Shown here piece after piece: positions 24,643 to 33,630 of a stretch of DNA of 35,431 nt; within the stretch, counting starts at the first letter, position 1; each line of letters starts with the position of its first letter. The notes beneath the pieces are model-generated. The model was not told the origin of the DNA and ran no database searches. It saw only the letters and a program-made list of their open reading frames with translations. The DNA is from Phycisphaerae bacterium (GTDB lineage: Bacteria; Planctomycetota; Phycisphaerae; Phycisphaerales; SM1A02): assembly GCA_002722935.1 (NCBI GenBank), contig PBMX01000021.1, positions 1 to 35,431 of the forward strand, written 5' to 3'. The position numbers and the translations under genes were made by a program.

Positions 24643-25056
24643 TCAGTGAGTATTCCGCAGGAAATCGGCGACATGCGCAAAGCGGGCATCCAGGAATCTC
24701 CTGACATCGCCGTCGATACCGCACAGGTCCATTGATTCCTTCATGCATGCAAGCCACTGGTCACGCATCGCCTCATCGATGGAAAATGGTGCATGTCGCA
24801 TCCGAAGCCTCGGGTGCCCATGCTCGGCCACGTAGAGTTGCGGCCCACCCAGCCAACCCGAAAGAAACTTGAAGAACTTCTCCTGCATCGGGGCCAGTTC
24901 ATCTGCGTGGAGGTCCCTCAACTCCGCATAGACCGGGTTGGTGTCCATGCAGGTGTAGAAGGCGTTGGCCAGGGCACGCACGGCCTTCTCCCCTCCCATC
25001 GCCACGTAGGGCGTGTGGTCGGCATGAAAGGATGGGGCACCTGGATGTTGTTCCAT
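24643..25056 (-). CDS. Group II truncated haemoglobin
   Basis: This 137-residue protein has the trHbO-type signature: GGPQLYVAEHGHPRLRMRH at residues 70-88, with His88 as the proximal haem ligand, then APF and Trp101 at the G8-like position. Phe33-Tyr34 match the distal B-helix pair. The family binds oxygen or detoxifies NO/peroxide in the cytoplasm. Its ATG shares one base with the stop of the DUF1080 gene (TGATG), so it is translated with a lipoprotein gene, which is unexpected for a cytoplasmic globin. It converges with the Cys-rich gene, with 12 bp between the stops. Confidence 0.92.
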   Translation of the reverse strand: MEQHPGAPSFHADHTPYVAMGGEKAVRALANAFYTCMDTNPVYAELRDLHADELAPMQEKFFKFLSGWLGGPQLYVAEHGHPRLRMRHAPFSIDEAMRDQWLACMKESMDLCGIDGDVRRFLDARFAHVADFLRNTH

Positions 25057-26318
25057 CAGTCGAGCCTGCGAATCCGGATGTCACGGTAGGACACGACATC
25101 GCCATGATCCTGCAGGGCGATGTGGCCTGATTCACGCGTGCCGTAGTCGGGCATGTCCTTGAACTTGCTGCCGGCAACCAGTTTCTTCCAACTGGTCGAC
25201 TGGAGCCGGTAGGACACGACGCGAACGCCGTTGAGCCAGTACTCGACGTCATCATCACAGACAACGATCCGGGCGGTGTTCCACTCCCCCGCCGGGTGGA
25301 CGACGCCTTCGGGGGCCGCATGAAGCGCGTAGTTCGAGCCGGCACAGGTCAGTCGGTTCTGCCCGTCGTAATGTCGCTCGTCGTCAAGGACCTGCATCTC
25401 GGGCCCCGTCTGCCAGACATTGTCGTACCCCTCCTCGGCCACGTTGAAGAAGATGCCGCTGTTGCCGTTGGGCTGCACCTTCCACTGCAGTTGCAGTTCA
25501 AAGTCGTCGTACTGCTCCCTGGTGATGATGTCACCCCCGGGGCCGGTCCGCGTCAGGTTGCCATCCTCGATGGTCCAGCCGGAGGGCACGGTGTCCTTCT
25601 TGAAACCACGGAAGTGCTTCAAGGACGAACCGTCGAACAGCCAGTCCCACCCCGGACCACCCGTCGACCCGATGGACTCGACATGACCGATGCTGCGCAC
25701 GGATCCTGCCATTCCCTTCAAACGCGACTGGAGCCGCTGAGCCGTCGAGAGATCCATCGTCACCGTTGCAAAGGGCATCAGGATCCAGTCACCGGCGCCC
25801 CCATCGACATCGACTCCCAGTTCCAGAAGCGGCCTCGACAGGTTGCCGCCATGGAATGGCGTGATGCGCCATTCGACGTTCTCCTTGATCTGGAAGCGCG
25901 ACCCGTCCGCGGTTCCAGCCGGCAGTCGATTGATCTTCAACTCCATCGGGAAACTCGACGCCTGCAGGCATGGGACCGATTCCCATTCCCGAAGACCGCG
26001 CTCGAGGGCCATGGACAGTTCCAAGGCCCGCTTGCCGCTGATACGTGTCTGGAGCAGCCAGCCTGAATCGTCCATGTCGGCTACAGCCAGAACCAGGTCG
26101 TGCGACCTGCCGTCCGAGCCCGGGCCTGCATGGGCCGCTGCGGCCACGATCCACTCGAGATCCGATGATGGCGACACCGCCATGGGCGGATCTCCCTTGA
26201 CCATGATGACGGCGGCAGGGCCATCCTCGACCACGGAAGCCTTCGGTGAAGATGAGCAGGCGGTGCAGGTCAGCAGGCACAGCATCGACGGCAGGATGAG
26301 CAACTGGTTCAACGGCAT
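25056..26318 (-). CDS. DUF1080 / 3-keto-disaccharide hydrolase-like lipoprotein
   Basis: The ATG at 26318 (420 residues) has GGAGGA about six bases upstream; an ATG at 26336 is less likely. The signal ends in a lipobox (LTCTAC). Residues about 40-205 form an unrecognised beta-rich domain. From about 210 to the end is the concanavalin-like DUF1080 fold: WDWLFDGSSLKHFRGF, then YDDFELQLQWKVQPNGNSGI, then VWQTGPEMQVLDDE and a final SGHIALQDHGDVVSYRDIRI. Family members bind or cleave modified disaccharides and are very common in planctomycetes. It is the first gene of a two-gene unit with the truncated haemoglobin. Confidence 0.87.
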   Translation of the reverse strand: MPLNQLLILPSMLCLLTCTACSSSPKASVVEDGPAAVIMVKGDPPMAVSPSSDLEWIVAAAAHAGPGSDGRSHDLVLAVADMDDSGWLLQTRISGKRALELSMALERGLREWESVPCLQASSFPMELKINRLPAGTADGSRFQIKENVEWRITPFHGGNLSRPLLELGVDVDGGAGDWILMPFATVTMDLSTAQRLQSRLKGMAGSVRSIGHVESIGSTGGPGWDWLFDGSSLKHFRGFKKDTVPSGWTIEDGNLTRTGPGGDIITREQYDDFELQLQWKVQPNGNSGIFFNVAEEGYDNVWQTGPEMQVLDDERHYDGQNRLTCAGSNYALHAAPEGVVHPAGEWNTARIVVCDDDVEYWLNGVRVVSYRLQSTSWKKLVAGSKFKDMPDYGTRESGHIALQDHGDVVSYRDIRIRRLD

Positions 26319-26373
26319 GGGGGTCCTCCAGAACATGCATCCTGTCGGCCATGCCGGCTTTCGTCAACCGAGG

Positions 26374-28845
26374 TCAGGATTCGCCTTCACCCTCTTCAGG
26401 CATGCTCCGGCCAAGACCCGGAATCATGGCGATCTGCTGATCCGTCAGGAGCATCTCGATCATGATGCGTGCCCAGTCGTTCAACTGCCTCCGCTGGTAT
26501 CGAAGCGTTTCCATCTTCATGTAGCTTCGCATGGCGTCGGCGTTGGGCGGCCAGGATTGCTCGTTCTTCTGGCGAAGCCGGACCTGCTCAAGCATCTGGT
26601 CCGTCAGGTTGCGATAGTCGCTGCGATATTCGAAGGCGATGTCATTGACACCCATCCGCTGCTGTTCCGAGAGATCCTCGATGTCCATGACAGCGGCGAT
26701 CTGCTCATCGGCGGGCTCGTCATCCTCGAACACGTCAGGGTAGGCCTTTCGCTCGTAGAGATTCCTCATCGCCTGGACCTCGGTGTCAGGCAGCCGTGAA
26801 ACGACACCCTCGTAGACCGAGCGGTTGAGCTCTCCCATGCGGGATGCGATCTCCGACATCTTGCTTCGGGACTGCTGCCACCTGTTGCGAAGCATTTCCC
26901 GCAGTTCATCGGACATCCCCGAGGAGTCCTCGGACCAGAGACGCTGCTCGAGATCCCTGATCGTCTCCAGTTCCCGCTCGATGGCATCCATGTCCGAACT
27001 GCATGCGGCGTTGTAGCCGATCATGGCCTCGATCAACTCCTCGCGTGTTTCCGGCTGCAGCGTCTTGGGATCGATGGCCAGGATGATCTCGCCCAGATCG
27101 ATCGCAGCCTCCGTCTGTCCACGGAGTGACCAGTTGCCCAGCCAGATCTTGTTGCGCCGCCTTGAACGGTCGTTTGAAATCCTGATCTGCTCCAGGAGTT
27201 CAGGCATCGTGTTCTCGGGCAGGACCATTTCCATGTCCTGGAAGAATGCGTCCTCGGCCGCCTGGAGTTTCGGCATCAGTTCTTCACGGGCATCCCTGCG
27301 CAACTGCCGTCGTTCACGCCAGTTTCCTCCTTCACCCATGCCCTCGTAGCCCTCGACGAGCCGGCGGTCGTACTCGTCCGCCATGGATTCGTAGGCGATG
27401 TTGTATTCCTCGTAGAGGGATTCAAGCATCCCCTGGTCCATGTTCTCCAGTTCGAGCCAGGCGGAGAACTGCTCGATGCTCGCCGCCTCCATCGGGGCCA
27501 TGGGGAACTCGTAGCTCCTGCCACCTGAGGTGCTTGCAACGGCCTCGGACCGTCGACTCCATGGATTTCGCCCCCGTTCCTCCTTCTTGCCCTCATCACC
27601 CTGGAAGAGGGCCAGTTGCTCGGCCGTCAACATCGAGGTGATCGTGCCCTCGACACCACCGACGAGGCGATCGACCCGCTCAGCCGCCTGCCGTACGCGC
27701 TCCTCGTCCTTGCTTTCCACATCACCTTCGAACATCGCGGACGTCCGGTAGGCCCGCTGGTCCTCAAGGGCATCGGCAACGCGTGGGAAGTTCGACTTCC
27801 ATCCAGCCCGGTAGTCGGCGCGGGCCTGCTGGAGCGCCTGTTCCTGATCATCGGTGATTCCCTCGAGCTTCATGGCACGCTTGAACCTCGAGTCACCCCA
27901 ACCGACCTTCCCGGCCTGCTCGGAATACGCCTGACCGGCATACTCGATGGTCATGTCGAGCCACAGTTCCGGAGGAAGGACCTCCTCCAGTTGTCGCGCG
28001 GCACGAAGATTCATCCGGCTCATCTTCTCGGTGGTCTTCTGGATGGCCTTCGACTCCTCGTCGAAGAAGGTGCGCATCCGCTGCTCGAAGCCTTCCTCCT
28101 GGGCCATGGCCATCATGGACTGCATGTCCATGTTCCGAATGCCCAGTTCATCCACCAGGTCGAGCACGGCCTTGACCATGGCTTTCAGATCATCCTCGAA
28201 CTCCTTGACGTGACGCATGGCCTGCACTTCGAGTTCATCGAGAATCACGTGAACCCTGTCGAGTTGTTCCTGCGAAAGATCCTGCCGGTCGATCCATTCG
28301 TGGATCGAGAATGAAATGCCCTCGTTCATCCGGGAAGCCAACATGAAATGAGGCATGATGTAGTTTGCAAGGAGGCGCCGACGCCTGAATCGTTCGAGAC
28401 TCGCCAACTGGGTCTCGATGTCCAGCATGTTGATGCTGTCGAAGAAGGCGGAATCGATCCTGTTGATCTCGTCGTAGATCCCGAGTCCCAGGTCCACCAG
28501 TTCCTCGAGTTCCTTGCGCTCCGGAATGGAGATCTGGCCACGTCCAAACGTCCAGATCCGCTGGCTCATGCCGATGCCACGGTCGATCAGTTCGGCAACG
28601 TCCCGGTCAAGAAGTTGCTCGACCTCGGCCGTGTATCGCTCGTAGATGGGCATCAATGCGGCCTGCTGGGCCCGTGAGAGTTCAAGATCCTCCGTCAGGT
28701 CGCGCAGGTCCTCGATGGACATGGCCTGGACGAGGAACATCGACCGTCGCTGGGCCTGGGCCTCCGGCTGCACCAGAAGCGTCCCCAGGAACCCGACCAG
28801 GACCATCATTGCTACACGCTTGAAACTCGACGCCCGTGACTGCAC
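26374..28845 (-). CDS. Large secreted helical protein with repeated LTxxQ-like modules
   Basis: I place the start at GTG 28845, which has AAGGAG seven bases upstream and is followed by a signal peptide (MMVLVGFLGTLLVQPEAQAQ); the product is 823 residues. Longer in-frame starts add an Arg-rich stretch and look spurious. The mature protein is almost wholly charged alpha helix. Motifs of the LTxxQ kind recur with spacing of about 80-150 residues: LELSRAQQAAL, DLSQEQLDRV, GITDDQEQAL, MLTAEQLALF, DLSEQQRMGV and LLTDQQIAMI. Such motifs occur in Spy/CpxP-like periplasmic proteins and in planctomycete helical proteins, so a chaperone-like or scaffold role is possible. I do not recognise a named family for the whole protein. 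Confidence 0.8.
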   Translation of the reverse strand: MQSRASSFKRVAMMVLVGFLGTLLVQPEAQAQRRSMFLVQAMSIEDLRDLTEDLELSRAQQAALMPIYERYTAEVEQLLDRDVAELIDRGIGMSQRIWTFGRGQISIPERKELEELVDLGLGIYDEINRIDSAFFDSINMLDIETQLASLERFRRRRLLANYIMPHFMLASRMNEGISFSIHEWIDRQDLSQEQLDRVHVILDELEVQAMRHVKEFEDDLKAMVKAVLDLVDELGIRNMDMQSMMAMAQEEGFEQRMRTFFDEESKAIQKTTEKMSRMNLRAARQLEEVLPPELWLDMTIEYAGQAYSEQAGKVGWGDSRFKRAMKLEGITDDQEQALQQARADYRAGWKSNFPRVADALEDQRAYRTSAMFEGDVESKDEERVRQAAERVDRLVGGVEGTITSMLTAEQLALFQGDEGKKEERGRNPWSRRSEAVASTSGGRSYEFPMAPMEAASIEQFSAWLELENMDQGMLESLYEEYNIAYESMADEYDRRLVEGYEGMGEGGNWRERRQLRRDAREELMPKLQAAEDAFFQDMEMVLPENTMPELLEQIRISNDRSRRRNKIWLGNWSLRGQTEAAIDLGEIILAIDPKTLQPETREELIEAMIGYNAACSSDMDAIERELETIRDLEQRLWSEDSSGMSDELREMLRNRWQQSRSKMSEIASRMGELNRSVYEGVVSRLPDTEVQAMRNLYERKAYPDVFEDDEPADEQIAAVMDIEDLSEQQRMGVNDIAFEYRSDYRNLTDQMLEQVRLRQKNEQSWPPNADAMRSYMKMETLRYQRRQLNDWARIMIEMLLTDQQIAMIPGLGRSMPEEGEGES

Positions 28846-28930
28846 TGCTGCTCTCCTTGCACGACAAGATTGAACACGTAATGGGGGTACATCATATCGC
28901 CAGAAGCCTCCAGAGCCCCTCATTTCAATG

Positions 28931-28965
28931 AAAAACGACACGGGACCCGCAAGGGCCCCGTGTCG
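28931..28965 (-). terminator. Rho-independent terminator of the B12-binding-like gene
   Basis: CGACACGGG at 28936-28944 pairs with CCCGTGTCG at 28957-28965. Inside it CCC 28946-28948 pairs with GGG 28953-28955 around a four-base loop, with one mismatch. On the minus strand the stem is followed by TTTTT (28935-28931). Confidence 0.9.
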
Positions 28966-28990
28966 TACAGGTGGTCGTGCGTGCCTGGGT

Positions 28991-29692
28991 TCAGGCCGCG
29001 ATATTGGGACGGTTCTTCCCGACCGTCCGCTGCTCTGGTGTCGCGCGTCGCTCCGGCTCCGTCTCGAGCCGATGGATGAGCTCTGCAGGCGTGGTCGCCC
29101 AGAGATCCGCACCGATTTCCTCCGCAAGGCCCTCGGCCCTGTTGAAGACGCCGCCACCGACGACGATCTGCATCTTCGGGCAGGCTCCGATCTCGCGGAT
29201 CGTGTCGATCAGCACCCTGATGTGGGGCGCATCCGATGCCGCTGACGAGAAAAGCATCAGGACATCGGGCTTGTTCTCGCTGGTCTCCTGCAGCACCTCG
29301 TCCCAGGCCACGCCTCCACCGCCGAAGCAGACGTCGTAGCCGTCCGCTTCGACGAGATCCGCCACCATCTGGGCGGCCAGATCGTCGGCCTCGGTCGCCC
29401 CACAGAAGAGCATGATGCTCTTGTTGCGACGTTCACGCATTTCGTAGCGTGCCTGCGCCTGGTCGACGAGACTTCGCAAGAGACGCGTCGCGTAGTGGTG
29501 CGCAAGATTGGTCAGTTGATCATTCCTGTAGAGGGTGTTGATCATCTCGAGCAACTGCCAATAGCACTCGTGTGTCAGGCCCTCGGGGGTCGTGCCGTTC
29601 TGCAGCACGCCTTCCACGGCCTCCCGGGCTCCTGCCCGATTGCCCGTGATCAACAAGGGAAACAGTTCTTCGATCATGGTCTGGGTATCCAC
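28991..29692 (-). CDS. B12-binding-domain-like protein lacking the DxHxxG motif
   Basis: The start is GTG at 29692 with AAGGAG eight bases upstream; the product is 233 residues. Residues 1-85 resemble the helical cap (B12_binding_2) of methionine synthase and CarH-type sensors, with Trp45 and an HH pair at 65-66 where CarH has EH. Residues 92-210 are Rossmann-like, with VVGGGVFN near 177-184 matching the later GG motif of cobalamin domains. The lower-ligand motif DxHxxG is absent: GATEADDLAA (98-107) stands in its place. The protein may bind cobalamin base-on, bind another ligand, or have lost binding. It has no DNA-binding domain and is monocistronic with its own terminator. Confidence 0.75.
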   Translation of the reverse strand: MDTQTMIEELFPLLITGNRAGAREAVEGVLQNGTTPEGLTHECYWQLLEMINTLYRNDQLTNLAHHYATRLLRSLVDQAQARYEMRERRNKSIMLFCGATEADDLAAQMVADLVEADGYDVCFGGGGVAWDEVLQETSENKPDVLMLFSSAASDAPHIRVLIDTIREIGACPKMQIVVGGGVFNRAEGLAEEIGADLWATTPAELIHRLETEPERRATPEQRTVGKNRPNIAA

Positions 29693-29730
29693 CTGTAGGC
29701 TCCTTCATGCATGCCCTGCTCAGTTACCTC

Positions 29731-29764
29731 GTTCGAAGACGGGACCATTCCCGGGCACTCGAAC
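29731..29764. promoter_or_regulatory. Nested inverted repeat upstream of the B12-binding-like gene
   Basis: GTTCGA 29731-29736 pairs with TCGAAC 29759-29764. Inside it CGGGA 29740-29744 pairs with TCCCG 29749-29753 around a four-base loop. It lies 39-72 bp before the GTG start and could be an operator or a leader hairpin. Its function is unknown. Confidence 0.4.
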
Positions 29765-29971
29765 TTCTCGCTCCGACCCGGATCATCGAACAGCCGACCG
29801 CATCCGCTGCAACCGTGCTCGTTCCAGGTCCATGAACGAGTTACCGGACTCGCAGGTGCGCAGTCCGTGCGCCTCTCGGGAGATGAGGCGTGTCTCCGTA
29901 GAAGATCACGTCGAATACCTGTTTCTTTCAGAGTTTCCGGACCCTGGCCCTGGAGGGCCCTGAAAGGGGGT

Positions 29972-32900
29972 TCAGGGGCAACTCCCCCACTCGCTTACGA
30001 CAAGCAGAAGGTCCATGACGTCAACGACACCACTGCCATCGATGTCGGCCGGCCCTGGATCACCCCACTGCGAGAGAACCTCGAGCAGATCGCCGATGGC
30101 GACCAGCCCGTCCCCGTCGATGTCCGCCGGGCAGGCAGGAGCGTGTGGTATCCAGTCGATGATGCTGGCGAGAATCTCCTTCCGTAGCGTCGCATCGGGG
30201 AATGCTTCGAACGGGAATCCCCAGAAAGTCGTTCGCCATTGCTCGGTTTCAAGCGTGATGGCCGCAACACCCTCGTTTCCATCGAATGCCACCGAGGCGG
30301 CTTCCCTGGGAACAAGGACGTCCGAGTAGTCGTTGAACGGGCAGACCAGCGTCGTCGTTGGAATGTCGTCGAAGGGAGGTGTCACCCCGGTGACGAATGA
30401 CTGGCCCGTATCACTGTCGTAGTCGTCGATGCCCAGGTAACTGGCGCCGAATGATGTCAGGCCGTTGTCATAGAGATAGTCCTGGCTTGAAAGCCAGAGC
30501 GTCCCCCCCTGATCGAGCCAGGCTGCCAGTGCCGCTTCGCCCTCGTCTCCGGGGCCGGCGAATCCGCCGTATTCATGACCCGACGCCCAGATCACCAGGT
30601 CGTACCCGCCAAGTGTCGTGAGGTCCGGTTCATTGTCCGAGTTCATCGTGTCCCAGATGGCGTACTCGACTCCCAGGGAATCAAGCGCATCCGTGTAGTA
30701 AGGACGAATATCCGGATTGTTGTCATCATCGTCCACGAAGAGCACGACGATGCCGGGCGACGTCGTGAACGAGGAAGAGGCCGACCAGACGCCGTCGCCA
30801 CATGCATTGAGTGATCGGACTCGCCAGAAGAATGTCCGTTCGAATGGAAGACTCTGCTTGACCGCGTGAACCGTGGACGGTTCGCTCTCGGTGTAGATGA
30901 TCGAGTTGAACTCGATGTCCTCGGCGATCTCGACCTCGTATGAGGTTGCGCCGTCGACCACGGTCCATGCCAGAGTCGGGATGACGGGAACATCCACATC
31001 TCCATCGCCCGGCTGAAGCAGTTCAGGGGGAGAGACGATCGACTCGACGATGAGCAGTTCACCGGTGACGCTTGTTTCGAAGCCCGAACTGCTCCCGCTG
31101 ACATCGTATTGGAAGGTTCCACCCGCAAGCGATGGAACGGTCATCGTCAACGTGGTCGTGGCCGGGGGAGCAAGTACATCATCAGCGAGTTCGTACACGA
31201 TGCCGGGGTCGCCGGAGACGGTGAGTGCCACGGGCGAAGCTCCACCACCCGTATCATTGACCTCGATGGTGGCCTGAAGGACCGAGGGCGAACAGCCTTC
31301 CTGCAATGGTGGCGATATCGCGATGGTGAATGGATCAGATTCACAGTTGAAACAGACAAGGGCGAAATCCTGATCCGTTCCATCACCATAATTCGGTATC
31401 CCGTCAGCAACGATGTTCGCGGCCTTGACGGTGACCTGGACACTCGCTGGTGATGTCGGTCCGAGGAATACACCTTCCACGTTGTTCATCGAATCGGCCG
31501 CTCCACCCGGGATGGACCAGCCCGTGCCGGGGTCAAAATCATTTCCCGCATAGGTGGAAAGACCCGCATCCACGACGAGATCGAGATCATTCGTCCATGC
31601 GGGCGTTTCGCCGCCGAGTCCGTGCCCAGGAGCGGTCGTCCAGACAAGCATGATCTTCATCGGCTGGGAGGGATCCTGTGGTGCCACCGTCACGGACCAT
31701 GAATCGCCCGTTTCATTGAAGGCGATGGTCTGGTCGACGTAGCGCATGCTTCCAGGCGCCGGAGCGATGAGCCCGGGCAACTGCAATCGACCCCATCCCT
31801 GCTTCGAGTCGGGGACGTGACCGAGGTTCTCGCCATCGGCGTCATCATTCCCCTCGAGGTCGAGCGCGGCCACGAGCAAAGCCGCCTTGCTCAGGGCCGG
31901 CGAAGGATTACGTCCGAAACTGATGGTCTCCCTGTAGTACTCGGCGAAGAGTCCCAGTGCCCCTGCAACCTGTGGCGCCGCCATCGAAGTACCGCAGGCA
32001 TAGGACCAGTACGTGTCGTTGTAGGTCGACAGCACGTAACAGCCCGGTGCGACGATGTCGGGGAGCAACCGGCCGTCGAGGCACGGACCATGGGCCGACA
32101 CGGATGAAACATCGTTGTACTGGTTTGAAAGATTTCCACCGGACGATCGCAATCTCGAGGCTCCCACGCTGACGATGTTCAATGCCTCGTCGGGCGTGCC
32201 CTGCGTCTGGTATCCACCCTGGCCGTTCATGATGGACAGGACGTATCCCAGCGGCTGGTTTCCCTGGACATTGATATCCGAATCACGGACACCCAGGTCC
32301 ACGAGACGTGTGTCGAGGTCGTACCCGAGGGGCACCGGCGACGGTCCCCAACTGTTGCTTGACAGCACGGCGCCATTAACCTGAGAGTCACGCATCAACG
32401 TGAGCATGCCACCTGGTTCGGAGTAGATCGGGTCATAGAGTTGTTCAACGATGCCGGCACCGGGTGCGACTCCCAGCCCGGCAAGGAAATTCCAGGGATC
32501 ATCGACGCCTGAGGTGCCGTCCCCTGACATGGCCCCTGCAACGAGTGTGCCGTGGGTACTTGCAGCACCATGACCGCAGCTCTCACCCTCGCACCCGACC
32601 ATCCTTGAAGCAAGATCGGGATTCCCCTCGTGGATTCCGCCGTCAACGCTGGCCAGGATGATCCCATCCCCGGTGAACCCGAGGTCATGAAGCCAGTCGA
32701 TGTACCCGGGCTGGAGCGAGTTCCCGTTGAAGTTGTCCGCATTGACCTGGGCCGCCATCTCGCCACGCAGACCTCCATCGAGAGGGACGGGTTGAACCGT
32801 GTAGATACCCGGAAGGGACGCGATCTCCGCAAGACGATCACCAGGAGCCGTGCACCCGAGAACCTCGAAGGTGGAATCGACCATGCGACGATGCACACTC

Positions 32901-33400
32901 TTGATGCCCAGTTCGTGCAGCGACTGGACCAACTGGTCCACGCCGGCCGACCTGATGGCCATCATGCGAATGTCGACTTCGTCAGGACCCAGTGAACGGA
33001 AGTGTGGCAGGAGCCTGCAGGCCGGCGCGAAGTCACCTGCCCAGCGCACGGACTGCAAAGTCCTTGCATTGTCCATTGCGGTTTCGCTTCCCCAGATCAC
33101 GTATGCATGCGGGTGGATGTACTGGACGACCTCGAGCCCGAGAGAATCGAGTTCGGCAAGCCATTCGTCCTGAGTCGGCCCCCTGAACTGGACAAGCCTG
33201 AGATCGGGTCCGACACCCTGGCAGGCCCGAAGCACTTCGGGGAAATCGGGTTGTTCAACGAGTGGATCGAACGCAGTCCCACCAAGGTGCAATGTGAACC
33301 GGGCATCGGGAGTTCGATCCGCACCGATCGCCGGCACCGCCATTGCGATCACGGCCACGGCAGCAGCAAGCTGGTGAAAGATGCCTACCCGTAAGTTCAT
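29972..33400 (-). CDS. Large secreted subtilisin-like (S8) protease, multidomain with dockerin-like tail
   Basis: The ATG at 33400 gives 1142 residues and begins a signal peptide (MNLRVGIFHQLAAAVAVIAM); a GTG at 33421 is an alternative. The triad is complete: Asp253 in LASVDGGIHEGNPDL, His283 in STHGTLVAGAMSG and Ser472 in CGTSMAAPQVAGA. After the catalytic domain comes a jelly-roll-like domain (SWSVTVAPQDPSQPMKIMLVW), as in Kp43-type subtilases. Then there are Ig/Fn3-like parts (TLAWTVVDGATSYEVEIAE) and a domain of about 200 residues resembling a class I glutamine amidotransferase/ThuA fold (YDLVIWASGHEYGGF). The end is a dockerin-like pair (DIDGDGLVAIGDLLEVLSQWG and DVMDLLLVVSEWG). The stop codon lies within a hairpin, CCTGAA 29959-29964 with TTCAGG 29971-29976. 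Confidence 0.9.
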   Translation of the reverse strand: MNLRVGIFHQLAAAVAVIAMAVPAIGADRTPDARFTLHLGGTAFDPLVEQPDFPEVLRACQGVGPDLRLVQFRGPTQDEWLAELDSLGLEVVQYIHPHAYVIWGSETAMDNARTLQSVRWAGDFAPACRLLPHFRSLGPDEVDIRMMAIRSAGVDQLVQSLHELGIKSVHRRMVDSTFEVLGCTAPGDRLAEIASLPGIYTVQPVPLDGGLRGEMAAQVNADNFNGNSLQPGYIDWLHDLGFTGDGIILASVDGGIHEGNPDLASRMVGCEGESCGHGAASTHGTLVAGAMSGDGTSGVDDPWNFLAGLGVAPGAGIVEQLYDPIYSEPGGMLTLMRDSQVNGAVLSSNSWGPSPVPLGYDLDTRLVDLGVRDSDINVQGNQPLGYVLSIMNGQGGYQTQGTPDEALNIVSVGASRLRSSGGNLSNQYNDVSSVSAHGPCLDGRLLPDIVAPGCYVLSTYNDTYWSYACGTSMAAPQVAGALGLFAEYYRETISFGRNPSPALSKAALLVAALDLEGNDDADGENLGHVPDSKQGWGRLQLPGLIAPAPGSMRYVDQTIAFNETGDSWSVTVAPQDPSQPMKIMLVWTTAPGHGLGGETPAWTNDLDLVVDAGLSTYAGNDFDPGTGWSIPGGAADSMNNVEGVFLGPTSPASVQVTVKAANIVADGIPNYGDGTDQDFALVCFNCESDPFTIAISPPLQEGCSPSVLQATIEVNDTGGGASPVALTVSGDPGIVYELADDVLAPPATTTLTMTVPSLAGGTFQYDVSGSSSGFETSVTGELLIVESIVSPPELLQPGDGDVDVPVIPTLAWTVVDGATSYEVEIAEDIEFNSIIYTESEPSTVHAVKQSLPFERTFFWRVRSLNACGDGVWSASSSFTTSPGIVVLFVDDDDNNPDIRPYYTDALDSLGVEYAIWDTMNSDNEPDLTTLGGYDLVIWASGHEYGGFAGPGDEGEAALAAWLDQGGTLWLSSQDYLYDNGLTSFGASYLGIDDYDSDTGQSFVTGVTPPFDDIPTTTLVCPFNDYSDVLVPREAASVAFDGNEGVAAITLETEQWRTTFWGFPFEAFPDATLRKEILASIIDWIPHAPACPADIDGDGLVAIGDLLEVLSQWGDPGPADIDGSGVVDVMDLLLVVSEWGSCP

Positions 33401-33630
33401 GCCCTGGAAATCGTCCTCCACTTCCGTTCCTCGTTCCCTGCTCGCATGCCTGTCCCGTGCAGGCTCCCCCCTGCAACAGGCACACGAACAGCGTCCAGAA
33501 CCCCCAAAAAGGGCTCTTTGAAGTCTACATCAGTAATTCGGGGGAGGACGAGGGAACACCAGCGAATACGAGGCGGAATCCAAGGGTCGGTGTCCGAGAA
33601 GAACGCCCCTGGAAACGGGCCTCAACGCGT

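Noticed and set aside
22498-24757. Long antisense frames opposite the Cys-rich gene
   Set aside because: They arise because the repeated DPC codons lack stops in the complement; they are Arg/His/Ser-rich, have no ribosome sites, and the plus frame has a signal peptide and recognisable domains.
15959-33400. Cellulosome cluster
   Set aside because: Dockerin-like modules are present, but there is no cohesin, scaffoldin, cellulose-binding module or clear polysaccharidase set.
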